Shown here: positions 45,801 through 54,862 of the stretch, piece by piece
How the letters are laid out: every line of letters starts with the position of its first letter
Numbering within the stretch: position 1 is the stretch's first letter
Origin: Desertivirga xinjiangensis
Lineage (GTDB): Bacteria; Bacteroidota; Bacteroidia; Sphingobacteriales; Sphingobacteriaceae
Direction of reading: 5' to 3'
Length of the DNA: 64,000 nt
Assembly (NCBI RefSeq): GCF_024436435.1
Contig: NZ_JAFMZP010000004.1
Coordinates: forward strand, 62,001 to 126,000
Notes under the pieces: model-generated
Told to the model about the DNA's origin: nothing
Database searches by the model: none
Seen by the model: the letters and a program-made list of their open reading frames with translations, nothing else
Made by a program: the position numbers and the translations under genes

Positions 45801-45912
45801 GGACGGACGGGTAGCCGGATCTTCACTCAATGAAAATACATATTACTACATCATTGACTTTGGACCTGGTGTGCCCAGGAAAAAAGGAGTGATCACCATG
45901 TTAAATAACTAG
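42829..45912 (+). CDS. Large secreted adhesin-like protein with type-B T9SS sorting domain
   Basis: A 1027-residue secreted protein built of repeats. After a signal peptide come two copies of a 220-residue unit (about 23-250 and 344-560, both with VVxNKIYN, ELLVIQD, AGGKYKFNN and TIVLRR), which resembles lamin-tail-like domains. Each is followed by a fibronectin type III unit (SLKLSWNDNSDNETGFEIEK; VELTWQDNSANEEGFQIERS). A cadherin-like unit (about 657-750, FTAEDLYENQPENTLAGTLS), an immunoglobulin-like unit and the C-terminal gliding-motility-associated domain (about 943-1027, NLLSPNGDGLNDHWKV) complete it. The last is a type IX secretion signal. No catalytic motif is seen; a cell-surface binding role is likely. 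Confidence 0.85.
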   Translation: MKMKKLGLAMLLMAGPVGASLAQSVVINKIYNATSVFDGESDAVELLVIQDHLDMRGLIVKDLSLPDANKDAGGKYKFNNIDLWKDLRKGTTIVLRRLKSQDAAYTEDTDASDFKLDVLLTSSTANSPYLTPIQANVGGQHLNITNNDIVVIKTDDGSANGTGVGGTIHAFATGNSNTSTFYTDLQSAGVPILYSSATTGTGSFQYPTNPDKALSDYNGAKAAVSTGSDRGWGVGFGENNIAYLASLRTAFVINTPSSLSGIFEAGNSLKLSWNDNSDNETGFEIEKSADGTNFTTLTTVGAGVSSYTENNVPPSQYAFYRVRAINPSGNSGYSNVFNSSTLATASVVVNKIYNGTSTSDGLSDAIELLVIQDNYDLRNLIVKDAEDNITRDAGGKYKFNNTPFWSSMRSGTTIVLRRTASADPNYVEDLDASDSKLDLIMDNPAYFTAVHVSGHRFNITNTDMVLIKSGSQNGFDDVIHVFATNNGGAATSLFHSVKAPALVSPAITNTGSFQYPSNPEKSASDYNGVKATDSNNANPGWGIGFGQNNIDYIASLRSMAQFPAPSALTANVLTANEVELTWQDNSANEEGFQIERSTDGTNFSLLTTTLQDIETFTDHTAVASTVYYYRVRGMEGATHSPYSNIATVTAGAGIISALNFTAEDLYENQPENTLAGTLSVVSPDASVTLTYTLTEGIGAEDNASFIISGNQLKTKAEFNYENKQTYNIRVKATSQTNFSVENTFVVSVLDVNEKPVIMAVGAQNTCVGTEEKVILLSGISPGPESAQSLTATISSDKPWFDALGVNLLSDGKAEIKYRLKAGIKGETSISLILQDNGGKANGGTDTHTETFKLSIHEFPVASITSDRGESIDRGITARLSASGGESYQWETDAGIIGNTNTADLLVRPSETTTYKVTVTNSGGCSSTQEFTIKVNTNYDLIVASNLLSPNGDGLNDHWKVQNLDLYPNNEVKVFDKTGRLIFHKKGYNNDWDGRVAGSSLNENTYYYIIDFGPGVPRKKGVITMLNN

Positions 45913-45940
45913 CTCTTCCGACCCCAATAAAATTTTTCGA

Positions 45941-46843
45941 ATGAAACTATTAAATAAATATTTAGCCGGTGCCTTACTGCTTACCGGACTGTTTTCTTCC
46001 TCTGTAGCCGATGCTCAGATCAGTTCATTGGGAAATATGTACTACCAAAATCAGTACATGGCTAACCCGGCCTTTGCAGGGATGGAAGAAGGCCTGAATG
46101 CTAATCTGGTTTATCGCGAGCAGTTTAATCAGATGCCTGACGGTCCGGTAACTCAGTCTTTCACTGGTGCTTATGGTATCGGTAAGAAAGTTGGTGTTGG
46201 AGTAAATCTGAACTTTGAGAAAAGTGGTATAATTAACCAGACTCGGTTAATGGCAACTTATGCTTATCACCTCCCTGTTACTGAAACCGGAAAATTGAGC
46301 TTTGGTCTCTCTCTTGGCTTATACCGTGAATATATCAATAACTCGGACGTTACCGGCGACGATTATGATCCGGTTACCAGCAGGTTTAATGACCGGGGGA
46401 ATCGACTTGATGGCGATTTCGGTATCGCTTACAGCGGATCCAGACTTAGTCTCCAGGGGGCAGTATTGAACCTGAGAAATTATCTGGAAACGGACCCGAA
46501 TTATATTTCAGGAACAGGTTATGCTACGTTCTTTTCTTCAGTGGCATATAAATGGACGCTCAATGAAGAGTTTAGCACTGAACCAAAGCTGGCTTACCGT
46601 GGAATTAAGGGCTTCGACAATATTCTCGATGCCGGTGTGAATGTAGCTTATCTAAACCGCTTTAATGTTTTTGCAATGTATCACACTACTAAAAGCGCTA
46701 CCATGGGCTTTGGAGTAAAGTACAACGATGTTTTCACTTTCACGGGTGCGTATACCACCAATACCTCGGCAATGAGGAGCTATTCTAACGGGGATTTTGA
46801 GGTAGGGATCAATGTAAAACTCAAGAAAAAGAATCAGCAATAA
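45941..46843 (+). CDS. PorP/SprF family type IX secretion membrane protein
   Basis: A 300-residue outer membrane beta-barrel of the PorP/SprF family. It starts with a signal peptide (cleaved near ADAQI) followed by the family opening YYQNQYMANPAFAGMEEGLN and LVYREQFNQMPDGPVTQSF; the C terminus ends in alternating strand residues FEVGINVKLKKK. Such proteins are encoded next to cargo with a type-B sorting domain (as SprF is beside SprB) and are needed for its display. It follows the adhesin by 28 bases, so it is presumably its dedicated partner. Confidence 0.9.
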   Translation: MKLLNKYLAGALLLTGLFSSSVADAQISSLGNMYYQNQYMANPAFAGMEEGLNANLVYREQFNQMPDGPVTQSFTGAYGIGKKVGVGVNLNFEKSGIINQTRLMATYAYHLPVTETGKLSFGLSLGLYREYINNSDVTGDDYDPVTSRFNDRGNRLDGDFGIAYSGSRLSLQGAVLNLRNYLETDPNYISGTGYATFFSSVAYKWTLNEEFSTEPKLAYRGIKGFDNILDAGVNVAYLNRFNVFAMYHTTKSATMGFGVKYNDVFTFTGAYTTNTSAMRSYSNGDFEVGINVKLKKKNQQ

Positions 46844-46858
46844 ACTAAACGATTAACC

Positions 46859-48502
46859 ATGAAACGAACTTTACTTCTTATTTGCGCTGCAGCGCTGACG
46901 TATTCGGCCAGTGCTCAGTTTACACCTGGTAACCTGGCGATTTACCGCTATGGTAATGGTGACGCCCTGGCACCAGGAGCAAGGGTGCCCGTGTTTGTTG
47001 ATGAATATACTCCGGCAGGGAACAAAGTAAAAACCATTGAAATTCCGGAGACTGCCAGCGGGTCAAATTTGGGCATCAAAGGCCTGGGTTTAACGTCAGG
47101 TGGTGTGTATGAGGCAGAAGGCTTTCCAGTACTTTCAAGGGATGGGCAGAAATTAACAATCCTTGGTTACGATGCCGCCCAAACTACTCCGCCTTTCAGG
47201 TACGTAGCGGGTATTATTGATGCCGCAGGAACTGTTACAAGTAATACGGTCATAGAGGAAGCTATTGGTGCCCCGCGATCTGCAGTGGTAGAAGGTACCA
47301 GGTTATATGCAAATGGAAATTCTGGGGGGGTAAAATACAAGGAAATTGGCGCTGCCGGAGCATCGCAAAGAGTATCTGACGGGCAAAATGCACCCCGGGT
47401 GTTAACAATAGCCAACACTATTTACAACGGGATAGAGGCAATAAGGCTATATGCACCAATAGGAGGAACCCAACAGACGGCCTCTTTGCCAGCCGTTAGT
47501 CCATTACCAACATCACAGGTTGTTTTTTCAACGACACCATCTTTCCCTGGTGCTGCATTGCCGTTTAACGTGCACCAGGCAATAGCTCTTAAGGCTTATG
47601 GTAGAACCATTTTATATATTCTTGATGACGGAGATCCTACGGGCTCAGCTCCATTGATCAGAAAATACCGGACCAATCAGGGTGCAACAACCTGGCTTGA
47701 GCTTGGAAGTATAAGTGTACCAGCCACAACGAAAAGTCTCACAGCTAAAATCGATGATACAGGTGTAACCCTGTTCTTTAGTACCTTAGGTACACCTAAC
47801 TCTGCTAACTCGCAACTTTTTACTCTTCATGATGATTTTACCGACAGCAATGACGAGAACAAAATGCTGTCGGGCGCGCCAACACTTATAGCCACAGCAC
47901 CTGCAAACACGACGTTCAGAGGGGTTACCTTTGCCCCCGGAACCAATGTTTTGCCGGTTACTCTAAGTTCATTTGAGGCGAAAGCATCTTCAAATGCTAT
48001 CAGGTTAAGCTGGTCCACGGCCTCAGAACAGAACAGCTCACACTTTGATATCCTTAGATCGGTAGATGGAAAAGACTATCAGAAAATTGGCGAAAAGAAA
48101 GCCTCGGGGAATTCTGATGCCAATACGAACTACACTTATGTTGATGAAAATCCTTATCCGGGAGTAAATTACTACAAATTGCAGCAGTTTGATATGGATG
48201 GTAAATTTACTTTTTACGGTCCTAAGCAGGTGCAGGCACAATTAGATAAGACCAATTTTAGTATTTATGCCTCGGCGTCAAAGGCTGCAGCAGATATTTA
48301 CGTCTATTCTACTATCAGACAGAAGGGAAGGATCCGCATTTTAAATATCGGTGGCCAGATACTACAGGAACAAACATTGAACCTTGATAAAGGGCTCACT
48401 AAAGTCACGATGCCGGTAACTCAGGTTCAAAGCGGGGTTCAGATCGCCGTCCTGAATGCACAGTCAGAAGTAATCACCAAGAAGTTTTTATGGCAACAAT
48501 AG
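46859..48502 (+). CDS. Secreted propeller-like protein with probable type-A T9SS sorting domain
   Basis: A 547-residue secreted protein, 15 bases after the PorP/SprF gene. The N-terminal 350 residues (from FTPGNLAIYRYGNG) have the repeated short strands of a propeller-like domain that I cannot match to an enzyme. Next is a fibronectin-like unit (LPVTLSSFEAKASSNAIRLS, HFDILRSVDGKDYQKIGEKK), then a final 75 residues with the type-A sorting pattern: GRIRILNIGGQILQEQ, a hydrophobic GVQIAVLN and a KKFLWQQ tail. Likely surface- or medium-released cargo of the type IX system. A strong hairpin terminates it. Confidence 0.7.
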   Translation: MKRTLLLICAAALTYSASAQFTPGNLAIYRYGNGDALAPGARVPVFVDEYTPAGNKVKTIEIPETASGSNLGIKGLGLTSGGVYEAEGFPVLSRDGQKLTILGYDAAQTTPPFRYVAGIIDAAGTVTSNTVIEEAIGAPRSAVVEGTRLYANGNSGGVKYKEIGAAGASQRVSDGQNAPRVLTIANTIYNGIEAIRLYAPIGGTQQTASLPAVSPLPTSQVVFSTTPSFPGAALPFNVHQAIALKAYGRTILYILDDGDPTGSAPLIRKYRTNQGATTWLELGSISVPATTKSLTAKIDDTGVTLFFSTLGTPNSANSQLFTLHDDFTDSNDENKMLSGAPTLIATAPANTTFRGVTFAPGTNVLPVTLSSFEAKASSNAIRLSWSTASEQNSSHFDILRSVDGKDYQKIGEKKASGNSDANTNYTYVDENPYPGVNYYKLQQFDMDGKFTFYGPKQVQAQLDKTNFSIYASASKAAADIYVYSTIRQKGRIRILNIGGQILQEQTLNLDKGLTKVTMPVTQVQSGVQIAVLNAQSEVITKKFLWQQ

Positions 48503-48516
48503 TTTAATTAAGCTTT

Positions 48517-48556
48517 AACGGTCCGGCGATCAAGGGGAGAAAACCGTCGGACCGTT
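48517..48556 (+). terminator. Hairpin after the propeller-like gene
   Basis: AACGGTCCG pairs exactly with CGGACCGTT around a 22-base loop. A short T run follows. It ends the SusC-to-cargo unit or is a processing site. Confidence 0.55.
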
Positions 48557-48589
48557 TCTAATCGCATCAAATATTAACCAATTATAATC

Positions 48590-49825
48590 ATGAAGAACGT
48601 AACAATTTATTCATTGGCTTTCTGCGCCCTGTTCCAGGCTTGTAAGGTAGAAGATACACTCAAAACAGACGATCAGCTATTAAGCAATTCGAAGCAGGAA
48701 CCTGCCTCTGTATCAGTAAGCGATGTCCTCCAGGAAGTGAATGCAAACATTATCGTGGGGGCGGCAGTGAATTCAAACAAGTTTAGCAACACTGCTTACA
48801 AGGATCTGGCAAAATTACATTACAACAGTATCACTGCTGAGAACGACATGAAAATGAACAGCCTGAATCCTTCCAAATATGTATGGGATTTCGGTATACT
48901 TGGGAACGGTATAGAAGAGAAGAATGAGAAGATCCCGAACCTCGCTAAAGATCATGGCTCTAAAAGGATCCACGGTCATGCGCTGGTCTGGCATAGAGCA
49001 TTACCCCAATGGTTGAAAGATGTGGAGAGCAATACGCCAGTAGCGCAGCGCGCCGATACGCTTGATGCGATCATGAAACGGCACATAAATAAAGCCGTGG
49101 GCTTTTATAGTAATAATTATAAAGCAGGAAATCCACTACTTCCTTTGCTGACCTCATGGGATGTGGTCAACGAAGCTTTTTATGACGATGGTTCTTTAAG
49201 AGGAAACCTGAATATCAGTAATGGACAGGACATAGGTAGCATCTGGAAACGGTATATGGGGGAAGTTTATATAGAAAAAGCTTTCCGGTATGCACGGCAG
49301 GCGGCAAGGGTTAACCAGAACTGGAAGTTAAAACTTTTTTATAACGACTATGGTCATGAGTATTCCACTGCCAAACTGAACGCTATCTACAACAAAGTAA
49401 TGGCCTTAAAGCCGCTCACTGAAGGTGGTGATCCTATTATAAATGGCGTAGGGCTACAAATGCATATCAGGTGGAATACGCCTTTAGCGAATATTGAAGC
49501 GGCAATACTAAAAATGAAGCAAACAGGTCTGCTGGTACACATAGCAGAATTGGATATTTCACTGCTTTCCCCAGGAGAAACATCCGTACCTTCGGCACAG
49601 CTTACAAACAGGCGAAACTTGCAAAAATCGTTGTATTATAACGTGGCCAGGGTGTACCAGGAAATTGTTCCGGCAAATCAGCGCTGGGGGATTACCTTAT
49701 GGAATATCGGTGACGCAGATTCGGCATGGGGACAAAATGCAGAAGCTACATTGTTTAACACGTCATATGCAGTTAAGCAAAATTTCTGGAACTTTAGGGA
49801 CGGTTTGAATTTAAATATTCTCTAA
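48590..49825 (+). CDS. GH10 endo-1,4-beta-xylanase, second lipoprotein
   Basis: A 411-residue GH10 enzyme, lipoprotein by its signal (ALFQAC, about Cys18). Acid/base Glu195 in WDVVNEAFYDDGS, nucleophile Glu320 in VHIAELDISLL; also YNSITAENDMKMNSLNPS and HGHALVWHRALPQW. It is only moderately similar to the first GH10, so the two may prefer different xylan decoration or chain length. A terminator upstream suggests a separate start of transcription. Confidence 0.94.
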   Translation: MKNVTIYSLAFCALFQACKVEDTLKTDDQLLSNSKQEPASVSVSDVLQEVNANIIVGAAVNSNKFSNTAYKDLAKLHYNSITAENDMKMNSLNPSKYVWDFGILGNGIEEKNEKIPNLAKDHGSKRIHGHALVWHRALPQWLKDVESNTPVAQRADTLDAIMKRHINKAVGFYSNNYKAGNPLLPLLTSWDVVNEAFYDDGSLRGNLNISNGQDIGSIWKRYMGEVYIEKAFRYARQAARVNQNWKLKLFYNDYGHEYSTAKLNAIYNKVMALKPLTEGGDPIINGVGLQMHIRWNTPLANIEAAILKMKQTGLLVHIAELDISLLSPGETSVPSAQLTNRRNLQKSLYYNVARVYQEIVPANQRWGITLWNIGDADSAWGQNAEATLFNTSYAVKQNFWNFRDGLNLNIL

Positions 49826-49914
49826 TTGAGGGAAATTTGACTGATTCGCCTGGTATATGCAACAAAAAATAATAAACACATAAACAGATAACACAATTGA
49901 ATTAACATTTAGTA

Positions 49915-52137
49915 ATGATCAGGCGAATCAGTATTTTATTAGTAGTATGTATAGGTCTTTACGCTAAGACTTCAGCACAAAAAAAGACCATCAGCCAGCG
50001 CGTCGACTCGCTGCTGCGATTGATGACCCTGGAAGAGAAGGTTGGGCAGCTAAACCAGTACTCGGGCAGGCAGGTTACAGGACCTGTAAGCCAGGTGAAA
50101 ACAAACTTACTCAACGATATAAAAAACGGCTGGGTGGGGTCCATGCTTAACGTAAAGGGCGTAAAAGATACGAGGGAGATACAGGAAGCTGCGCTTCAGT
50201 CGCGGTTGAAAATTCCTTTATTGTTTAGCCTTGATGTTATTCACGGCTACAAAACAGTATTTCCTATCCCTCTCGCCGAAGCAGCTTCCTGGGACCTGGA
50301 AGCCATGCAGCAGACAGCCCATATTGCGGCCAAAGAAGCAGCAGCAGCTGGTATACACTGGACCTTCGCTCCGATGGTAGATGTTGCCCGCGATCCACGA
50401 TGGGGAAGGGTAATGGAAGGTGCAGGGGAAGATACCTACCTGGGCTCATTAATTGCAGCAGCACGAGTGAAGGGCTTCCAGGGAAAGCAGCTTGGAAACA
50501 CTGACGCTATAATGGCCTGCGCCAAGCATTTTGCGGCTTATGGAGCGTCCATGGCCGGCCGCGATTATAACGCTGTCGATCTGAGCGATCAAGCTTTATG
50601 GGAAACTTACCTTCCCCCATTCAAATCTGCAGTGGACGCTGGGGTTGCTACCTTTATGAATTCTTTCAACACCCTTAACGGGATCCCCGCAACGGGAAAT
50701 GCTTATTTGCAGCGCGATATTTTAAAAGGAAAGTGGAATTATCAGGGCTTCGTGGTAAGCGACTGGGGTTCCATAGGGGAAATGATTCCATGGGGCTACG
50801 CCAAAGATGATGCGGATGCTGCTCAAAAAGCTATGCAGGCAGGCAGCGACATGGACATGGAAAGCCGGGCTTATAAAGGGCACCTGGTTAAGCTGGTAAA
50901 GGAAGGAAAAGTGGCAGAAGCTTTGGTGGACGATGCGGTAAGACGGATACTCTACAAGAAGTTCGAAATGGGTTTATTTGATAACCCGTTCAAATTTTCT
51001 GATTATAAGCGGGAAGCGAAAGTACTAAACGACCCCAAACATAAAACGGTAGCAAGGGAAGCTGGCAGGAAATCTATTGTGTTACTAAAAAATGAAGCCG
51101 AGCTTCTACCCTTCACAAAAAGCAAGTCCAAGATCGCATTGATCGGACCGCTCGTAAAGGCAAAAAGAGACTTAAATGGCAGCTGGACTGTCAATGCAGA
51201 TACCAATCAGATCGTCAGTTTGTATGAAGGTATGAAGAATAAGTTCGGCAAAAAAACGGAGCTCTTGTATGCTCAGGGCGCAGAAGTGGAGGGAGAGAGC
51301 AGAGCCGGTTTTGATGAGGCTGTGAAGATTGCAAATCAATCGGATGTAGTAGTGATGGCGCTTGGCGAAACCTGGGATATGAGCGGTGAGGCAAAATCCA
51401 AAACCAATATTCATATAACAGGTCAGCAGGAGGCTCTTTTTAAAGCAGTGAAAGCAACAGGAAAACCCGTTGTGGTAGTGCTAATGGCTGGACGTCCGTT
51501 AATATTTAATGAAATAGTGGCGAAAGCAGATGCCATACTGTATGCCTGGTGGCTTGGCGACGAAGCAGGTAATGCTATCGCTGATGTTCTTTCCGGCGAT
51601 TATAATCCTTCGGGAAAACTGCCGATAACATTTCCAAGGTCGGAGGGGCAGATCCCACTTTCATACAATTATTACAATACAGGCAGACCGATAAAAGATC
51701 CTGAAAACATCATTTACAAGTCTGCATATATTGACTCACCGAACAGTCCTATGTATGCATTTGGATACGGACTTAGCTATACCTCTTTCAACTATTCAGA
51801 TATAACCCTTAGTGCAGATAAACTGAATGCATCCGACTCTGTGGCTGTTAGTTTTAAACTAACCAATTCCGGGAAATACGCCGGAGAGGAGGTTGTGCAG
51901 TTGTATATAAAAGATGAGGTTGCTTCTGTTGTGAGACCAATGAAAGAACTTAAAGATTTTAAGAAGGTATTTCTTAAAGCCGGTGAAAGTAAAACCCTGA
52001 ACTTCACTGTCAGCAAAGAAAAATTATCGTTCTATAACTCTAAGCTTGAATGGGTGGCCGAGCCCGGCGATTTTGAAATCATGATCGGAACCGCATCTGA
52101 TAATATCAAGTTTTCGAAGAAGATAACACTGCAGTAA
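49915..52137 (+). CDS. bglX: GH3 beta-glucosidase/beta-xylosidase, BglX-like
   Basis: A 740-residue secreted GH3 enzyme. The signal ends TSAQ; the N-terminal TIM barrel (about 30-350) contains VGQLNQYSGRQVTG, GIHWTFAPMVDVARDPRWGR and CAKHFAAYGA, with the nucleophile Asp283 in FVVSDWGSIGEM. The alpha/beta sandwich (about 390-590) and the C-terminal fibronectin-like domain (about 660-740, VQLYIKDEVASVVRPMKELK) are complete. It releases terminal sugars from short oligosaccharides in the periplasm. A terminator follows immediately. Confidence 0.92.
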   Translation: MIRRISILLVVCIGLYAKTSAQKKTISQRVDSLLRLMTLEEKVGQLNQYSGRQVTGPVSQVKTNLLNDIKNGWVGSMLNVKGVKDTREIQEAALQSRLKIPLLFSLDVIHGYKTVFPIPLAEAASWDLEAMQQTAHIAAKEAAAAGIHWTFAPMVDVARDPRWGRVMEGAGEDTYLGSLIAAARVKGFQGKQLGNTDAIMACAKHFAAYGASMAGRDYNAVDLSDQALWETYLPPFKSAVDAGVATFMNSFNTLNGIPATGNAYLQRDILKGKWNYQGFVVSDWGSIGEMIPWGYAKDDADAAQKAMQAGSDMDMESRAYKGHLVKLVKEGKVAEALVDDAVRRILYKKFEMGLFDNPFKFSDYKREAKVLNDPKHKTVAREAGRKSIVLLKNEAELLPFTKSKSKIALIGPLVKAKRDLNGSWTVNADTNQIVSLYEGMKNKFGKKTELLYAQGAEVEGESRAGFDEAVKIANQSDVVVMALGETWDMSGEAKSKTNIHITGQQEALFKAVKATGKPVVVVLMAGRPLIFNEIVAKADAILYAWWLGDEAGNAIADVLSGDYNPSGKLPITFPRSEGQIPLSYNYYNTGRPIKDPENIIYKSAYIDSPNSPMYAFGYGLSYTSFNYSDITLSADKLNASDSVAVSFKLTNSGKYAGEEVVQLYIKDEVASVVRPMKELKDFKKVFLKAGESKTLNFTVSKEKLSFYNSKLEWVAEPGDFEIMIGTASDNIKFSKKITLQ

Positions 52138-52155
52138 TACCTAGTCCAAGGCTTA

Positions 52156-52207
52156 AAAAGGCCAGCCATTTCGAAGAATTCTCGAAAATGGCTGGCCTTT
52201 TTTTTAT
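52156..52207 (+). terminator. Intrinsic terminator after the GH3 gene
   Basis: GGCCAGCCATTTCGA (from 52160) pairs with TCGAAAATGGCTGGCC, one extra base, followed by a run of eight T. Confidence 0.85.
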
Positions 52208-52230
52208 TCTACGTATATTCAACGGGAGAA

Positions 52231-53328
52231 ATGAACATTACCCATACAGATATTTACAGGCTAAGTATTAAAATGGAGCCCTTTGCTATCGCGACAGGGA
52301 CGATGCATTACGCTCAGAACGTCTTTATCAGGATACATACAGATTCAGGGCTTACCGGTGTTGGTGAATGTTCTGCTTTTCCTTATATCGTAGGGGAAAC
52401 ACAAGAAAGTTGTCTCTTATTAGCTGTTGACTTCGCGAAAATTATAAAGGGTAAAGATGCTCTCAAGATACAAGAACGTTTAGGAGAGATCAATGCTGCA
52501 ATTGCAGGCAATACAACCATAAAAAGCGCCTTCGATATGGCTTTGTACGATCTGTCTGCAAAGTATTCCGGACTTCCACTTTATCGGTTCCTGGGTGGGG
52601 AAAAGAGAGTGATAGAGACAGACATAACTATAGGGATCAACACTGTAGAACATATGACGGCTTCCGCTTTAAAATACAAAAGCAATGGTGCGAGGATGTT
52701 GAAGGTAAAGCTGGGAAAGAATGCAGTTGAAGATGTGCAAAGGATTGAGAAGATCAGGCAGGCGGTAGGAGATGATATAATTATCCGCATTGATGCTAAT
52801 CAGGGATGGAACTTCGAGGATGCTTTGTATGCCCTGAAAGCAATGTCTGACCTCAGGATCCAGTTTTGTGAGCAACCTATGAGGACCTGGTATGATGATT
52901 ATCTACCCTCGCTGCTTCAACAGTCACCGGTGAAAATAATGGCTGATGAAAGCTGTTATAATCATCACGACGCCAGAAAACAGATCAAATCAGGATCTTG
53001 TGATTATATTAATATCAAACTTGTGAAATCGGGAGGAATAGCTGAAGCGATTAAAATCCATGATCTGGCACAGGAAGAAGATGTTCCCTGTATGATCGGA
53101 GGCATGCTGGAAAGTCGCCTTGCCCTGAGTGCAAACCTGCACTTCGCCTATGCTTCTCCAAACGTTAAATTCTATGATCTGGATACCTGTCTCCTCGGTC
53201 ATCTCGAGGACCCCGTTATAGGAGGCGCCAGGTATAAGGGTTATTTCCTTGACATAGAAGATCTTCCTGGAATCGGCGCAGATATTGATGAACATTTCCT
53301 GAAAAACTGTGAAAAGTGGACGGTCTGA
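52231..53328 (+). CDS. Dipeptide epimerase (enolase superfamily)
   Basis: A 365-residue enolase-superfamily enzyme of the muconate-lactonizing subgroup. The catalytic lysines are in MLKVKLG (Lys158 and Lys160) and in NIKLVKSGG; metal ligands are in RIDANQGW, CEQPM and IMADESCY. DLDTC near residue 312 is the DxD motif that binds the alpha-amino group of dipeptides in L-Ala-D/L-Glu epimerases and their relatives, so dipeptide epimerase is the best call. It is followed at 36 bases by alanine dehydrogenase, which hints at use of alanine-containing dipeptides, perhaps from peptidoglycan. It lies outside the sugar theme of the locus. Confidence 0.85.
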   Translation: MNITHTDIYRLSIKMEPFAIATGTMHYAQNVFIRIHTDSGLTGVGECSAFPYIVGETQESCLLLAVDFAKIIKGKDALKIQERLGEINAAIAGNTTIKSAFDMALYDLSAKYSGLPLYRFLGGEKRVIETDITIGINTVEHMTASALKYKSNGARMLKVKLGKNAVEDVQRIEKIRQAVGDDIIIRIDANQGWNFEDALYALKAMSDLRIQFCEQPMRTWYDDYLPSLLQQSPVKIMADESCYNHHDARKQIKSGSCDYINIKLVKSGGIAEAIKIHDLAQEEDVPCMIGGMLESRLALSANLHFAYASPNVKFYDLDTCLLGHLEDPVIGGARYKGYFLDIEDLPGIGADIDEHFLKNCEKWTV

Positions 53329-53364
53329 TCGTATCTGATTATTAAAAATTCAAAAATATATTTT

Positions 53365-54504
53365 ATGCAAATTGCTGTTCCAACAGAAATTAAAAATAAC
53401 GAGAGCCGTGTAGCGATGACCCCAGCGGGGGTAGTTCATCTAGTGCGTAATGGCCATGAAGTATTTATTCAAAAAGGTGCCGGAAGTGGGTCTGGCTTTT
53501 CAGATGAAGAATATGCGCGGGCGGGAGCGACCATACTCGATACCGCCGCAGAGATCTGGGAAAAGGAAATGGTTATGAAGGTGAAGGAGCCACTTCCTTC
53601 AGAGTATCACTATTTTCATGAAGGATTAATACTATTCACCTACCTGCATCTTGCTCCTGAACCTGAACTTACGAAAGCTTTGCTGGAAAAGAAAGTTATA
53701 GGTATCGCTTATGAAACAGTTCAGAACTCCAACGGATCGCTTCCTTTATTGACGCCTATGAGCGAAGTTGCAGGTAGAATGTCCGCACAGTTAGGAGCGC
53801 AATTTCTAGAAAAGCCGGAGGGCGGAAAAGGTGTCCTGCTGTCTGGGGTTCCGGGTGTAAAGCGATCGAAGGTAACTGTTATAGGCGGCGGCGTAGCCGG
53901 CACTAATGCAGCTAGAATTGCGATTGGTATGGGTGCTGATGTGACTATTATTGATCTTAATCCGGAAAGGCTAAGGCAGCTTGAAGACATCTTTGGTTAC
54001 CAGGTTCAAACATTAATTTCCAATCCTTACAATATTGCTGAAGCTGTAAGAGAGTCAGATCTGGTAATCGGCGCCGTCTTGATTCCGGGCGCTAAGGCTC
54101 CGAAGCTGGTAACAGAAGATATGGTTCAGTCTATGGAGCCAGGATCGGTTTTGGTTGATATCGCTATTGATCAGGGCGGTAGTTTTGAAACGACGGACAG
54201 AATCACCACGCATGATGCGCCAACTTATATAAAACACGGTGTGGTACACTATGCAGTAGCAAATATGCCGGGAGCAGTTCCACGTACTTCTACCATCGCA
54301 CTCACAAATGTTACTGTTCCTTATGCGCTGCAGATAGCAAACAAAGGATATAAGGCAGCATGTCTTCAAAATGACGCCTTATTGAAAGGGATAAATACTC
54401 TTGATGGGATGGTTACTTATAAAGCTGTTGCAGAAGCGCAAGGGCTTCCGTTCTCTGATGCCAGAACGCTTATAAGTGTTGACGACAGCAGGCCGGTTTG
54501 GTGA
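53365..54504 (+). CDS. ald: Alanine dehydrogenase
   Basis: A 379-residue NAD-dependent L-alanine dehydrogenase, which converts alanine to pyruvate and ammonia or back. The N terminus [20 protein letters not shown] binds substrate; VKEPLPSEY holds the catalytic lysine region, LHLAPE the histidine; [20 protein letters not shown] is the NAD-binding Rossmann motif. Length and sequence are normal. The adjacent dipeptide epimerase suggests a small amino-acid-catabolic pair. A perfect hairpin terminator follows. Confidence 0.95.
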   Translation: MQIAVPTEIKNNESRVAMTPAGVVHLVRNGHEVFIQKGAGSGSGFSDEEYARAGATILDTAAEIWEKEMVMKVKEPLPSEYHYFHEGLILFTYLHLAPEPELTKALLEKKVIGIAYETVQNSNGSLPLLTPMSEVAGRMSAQLGAQFLEKPEGGKGVLLSGVPGVKRSKVTVIGGGVAGTNAARIAIGMGADVTIIDLNPERLRQLEDIFGYQVQTLISNPYNIAEAVRESDLVIGAVLIPGAKAPKLVTEDMVQSMEPGSVLVDIAIDQGGSFETTDRITTHDAPTYIKHGVVHYAVANMPGAVPRTSTIALTNVTVPYALQIANKGYKAACLQNDALLKGINTLDGMVTYKAVAEAQGLPFSDARTLISVDDSRPVW

Positions 54505-54596
54505 TAAAAACCTTCATGAGTGGAACTCACATACGGAGGATGAAAGTCGTTTGAAGGTTCTTTGTGGCCTAAGAAAAACAATTAGACTTTCACAAA

Positions 54597-54635
54597 AAAA
54601 GAGGTATGAAATTATGTTGATTTCATACCTCTTTT
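54597..54635. terminator. Bidirectional intrinsic terminator
   Basis: Bases 54597-54612 (AAAAGAGGTATGAAAT) and 54620-54635 are exact reverse complements around a seven-base loop. The A/T runs on both sides suit both ald and the minus-strand remnants. Confidence 0.8.
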
Positions 54636-54639
54636 CGGC

Positions 54640-54860
54640 TTGTTCTGTGAACATGGACTTGCCTTCATATTCGTCTTCATCCCAATAAGCCACATATGGT
54701 GTAGATCCGCTGAATGCTAGAGATACAGATTGAGCACCCATGCCAGAAAAACTTCATTTCCCACCTTCTGCCAGGCGGTGCCATTGAACTTCTGAACGGT
54801 TAAGCGGCCATCATTAGCGTAATCCCGGTAGGCCACATAAGGACCAGATCCGTTAATGGC
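54640..54860 (-). pseudogene. Remnant of a tandem-repeat protein (PYVAY-type repeats)
   Basis: On the minus strand a frame reads GSGPYVAYRDYANDGRLTVQ, KFNGTAWQKVGNEVFL and stops; one base shift later the next frame reads MGAQSVSLAFSGSTPYVAYW. Together they form about 1.3 units of a repeat with PYVAYxD...KFNGTxWxxVG...SLAFSGSTPYVAY, known from secreted propeller-like proteins. The rest of the gene is missing, a frameshift separates the parts, and it is joined directly to the GH3 fragment. Clearly debris. Confidence 0.6.
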
Positions 54861-54862
54861 TA

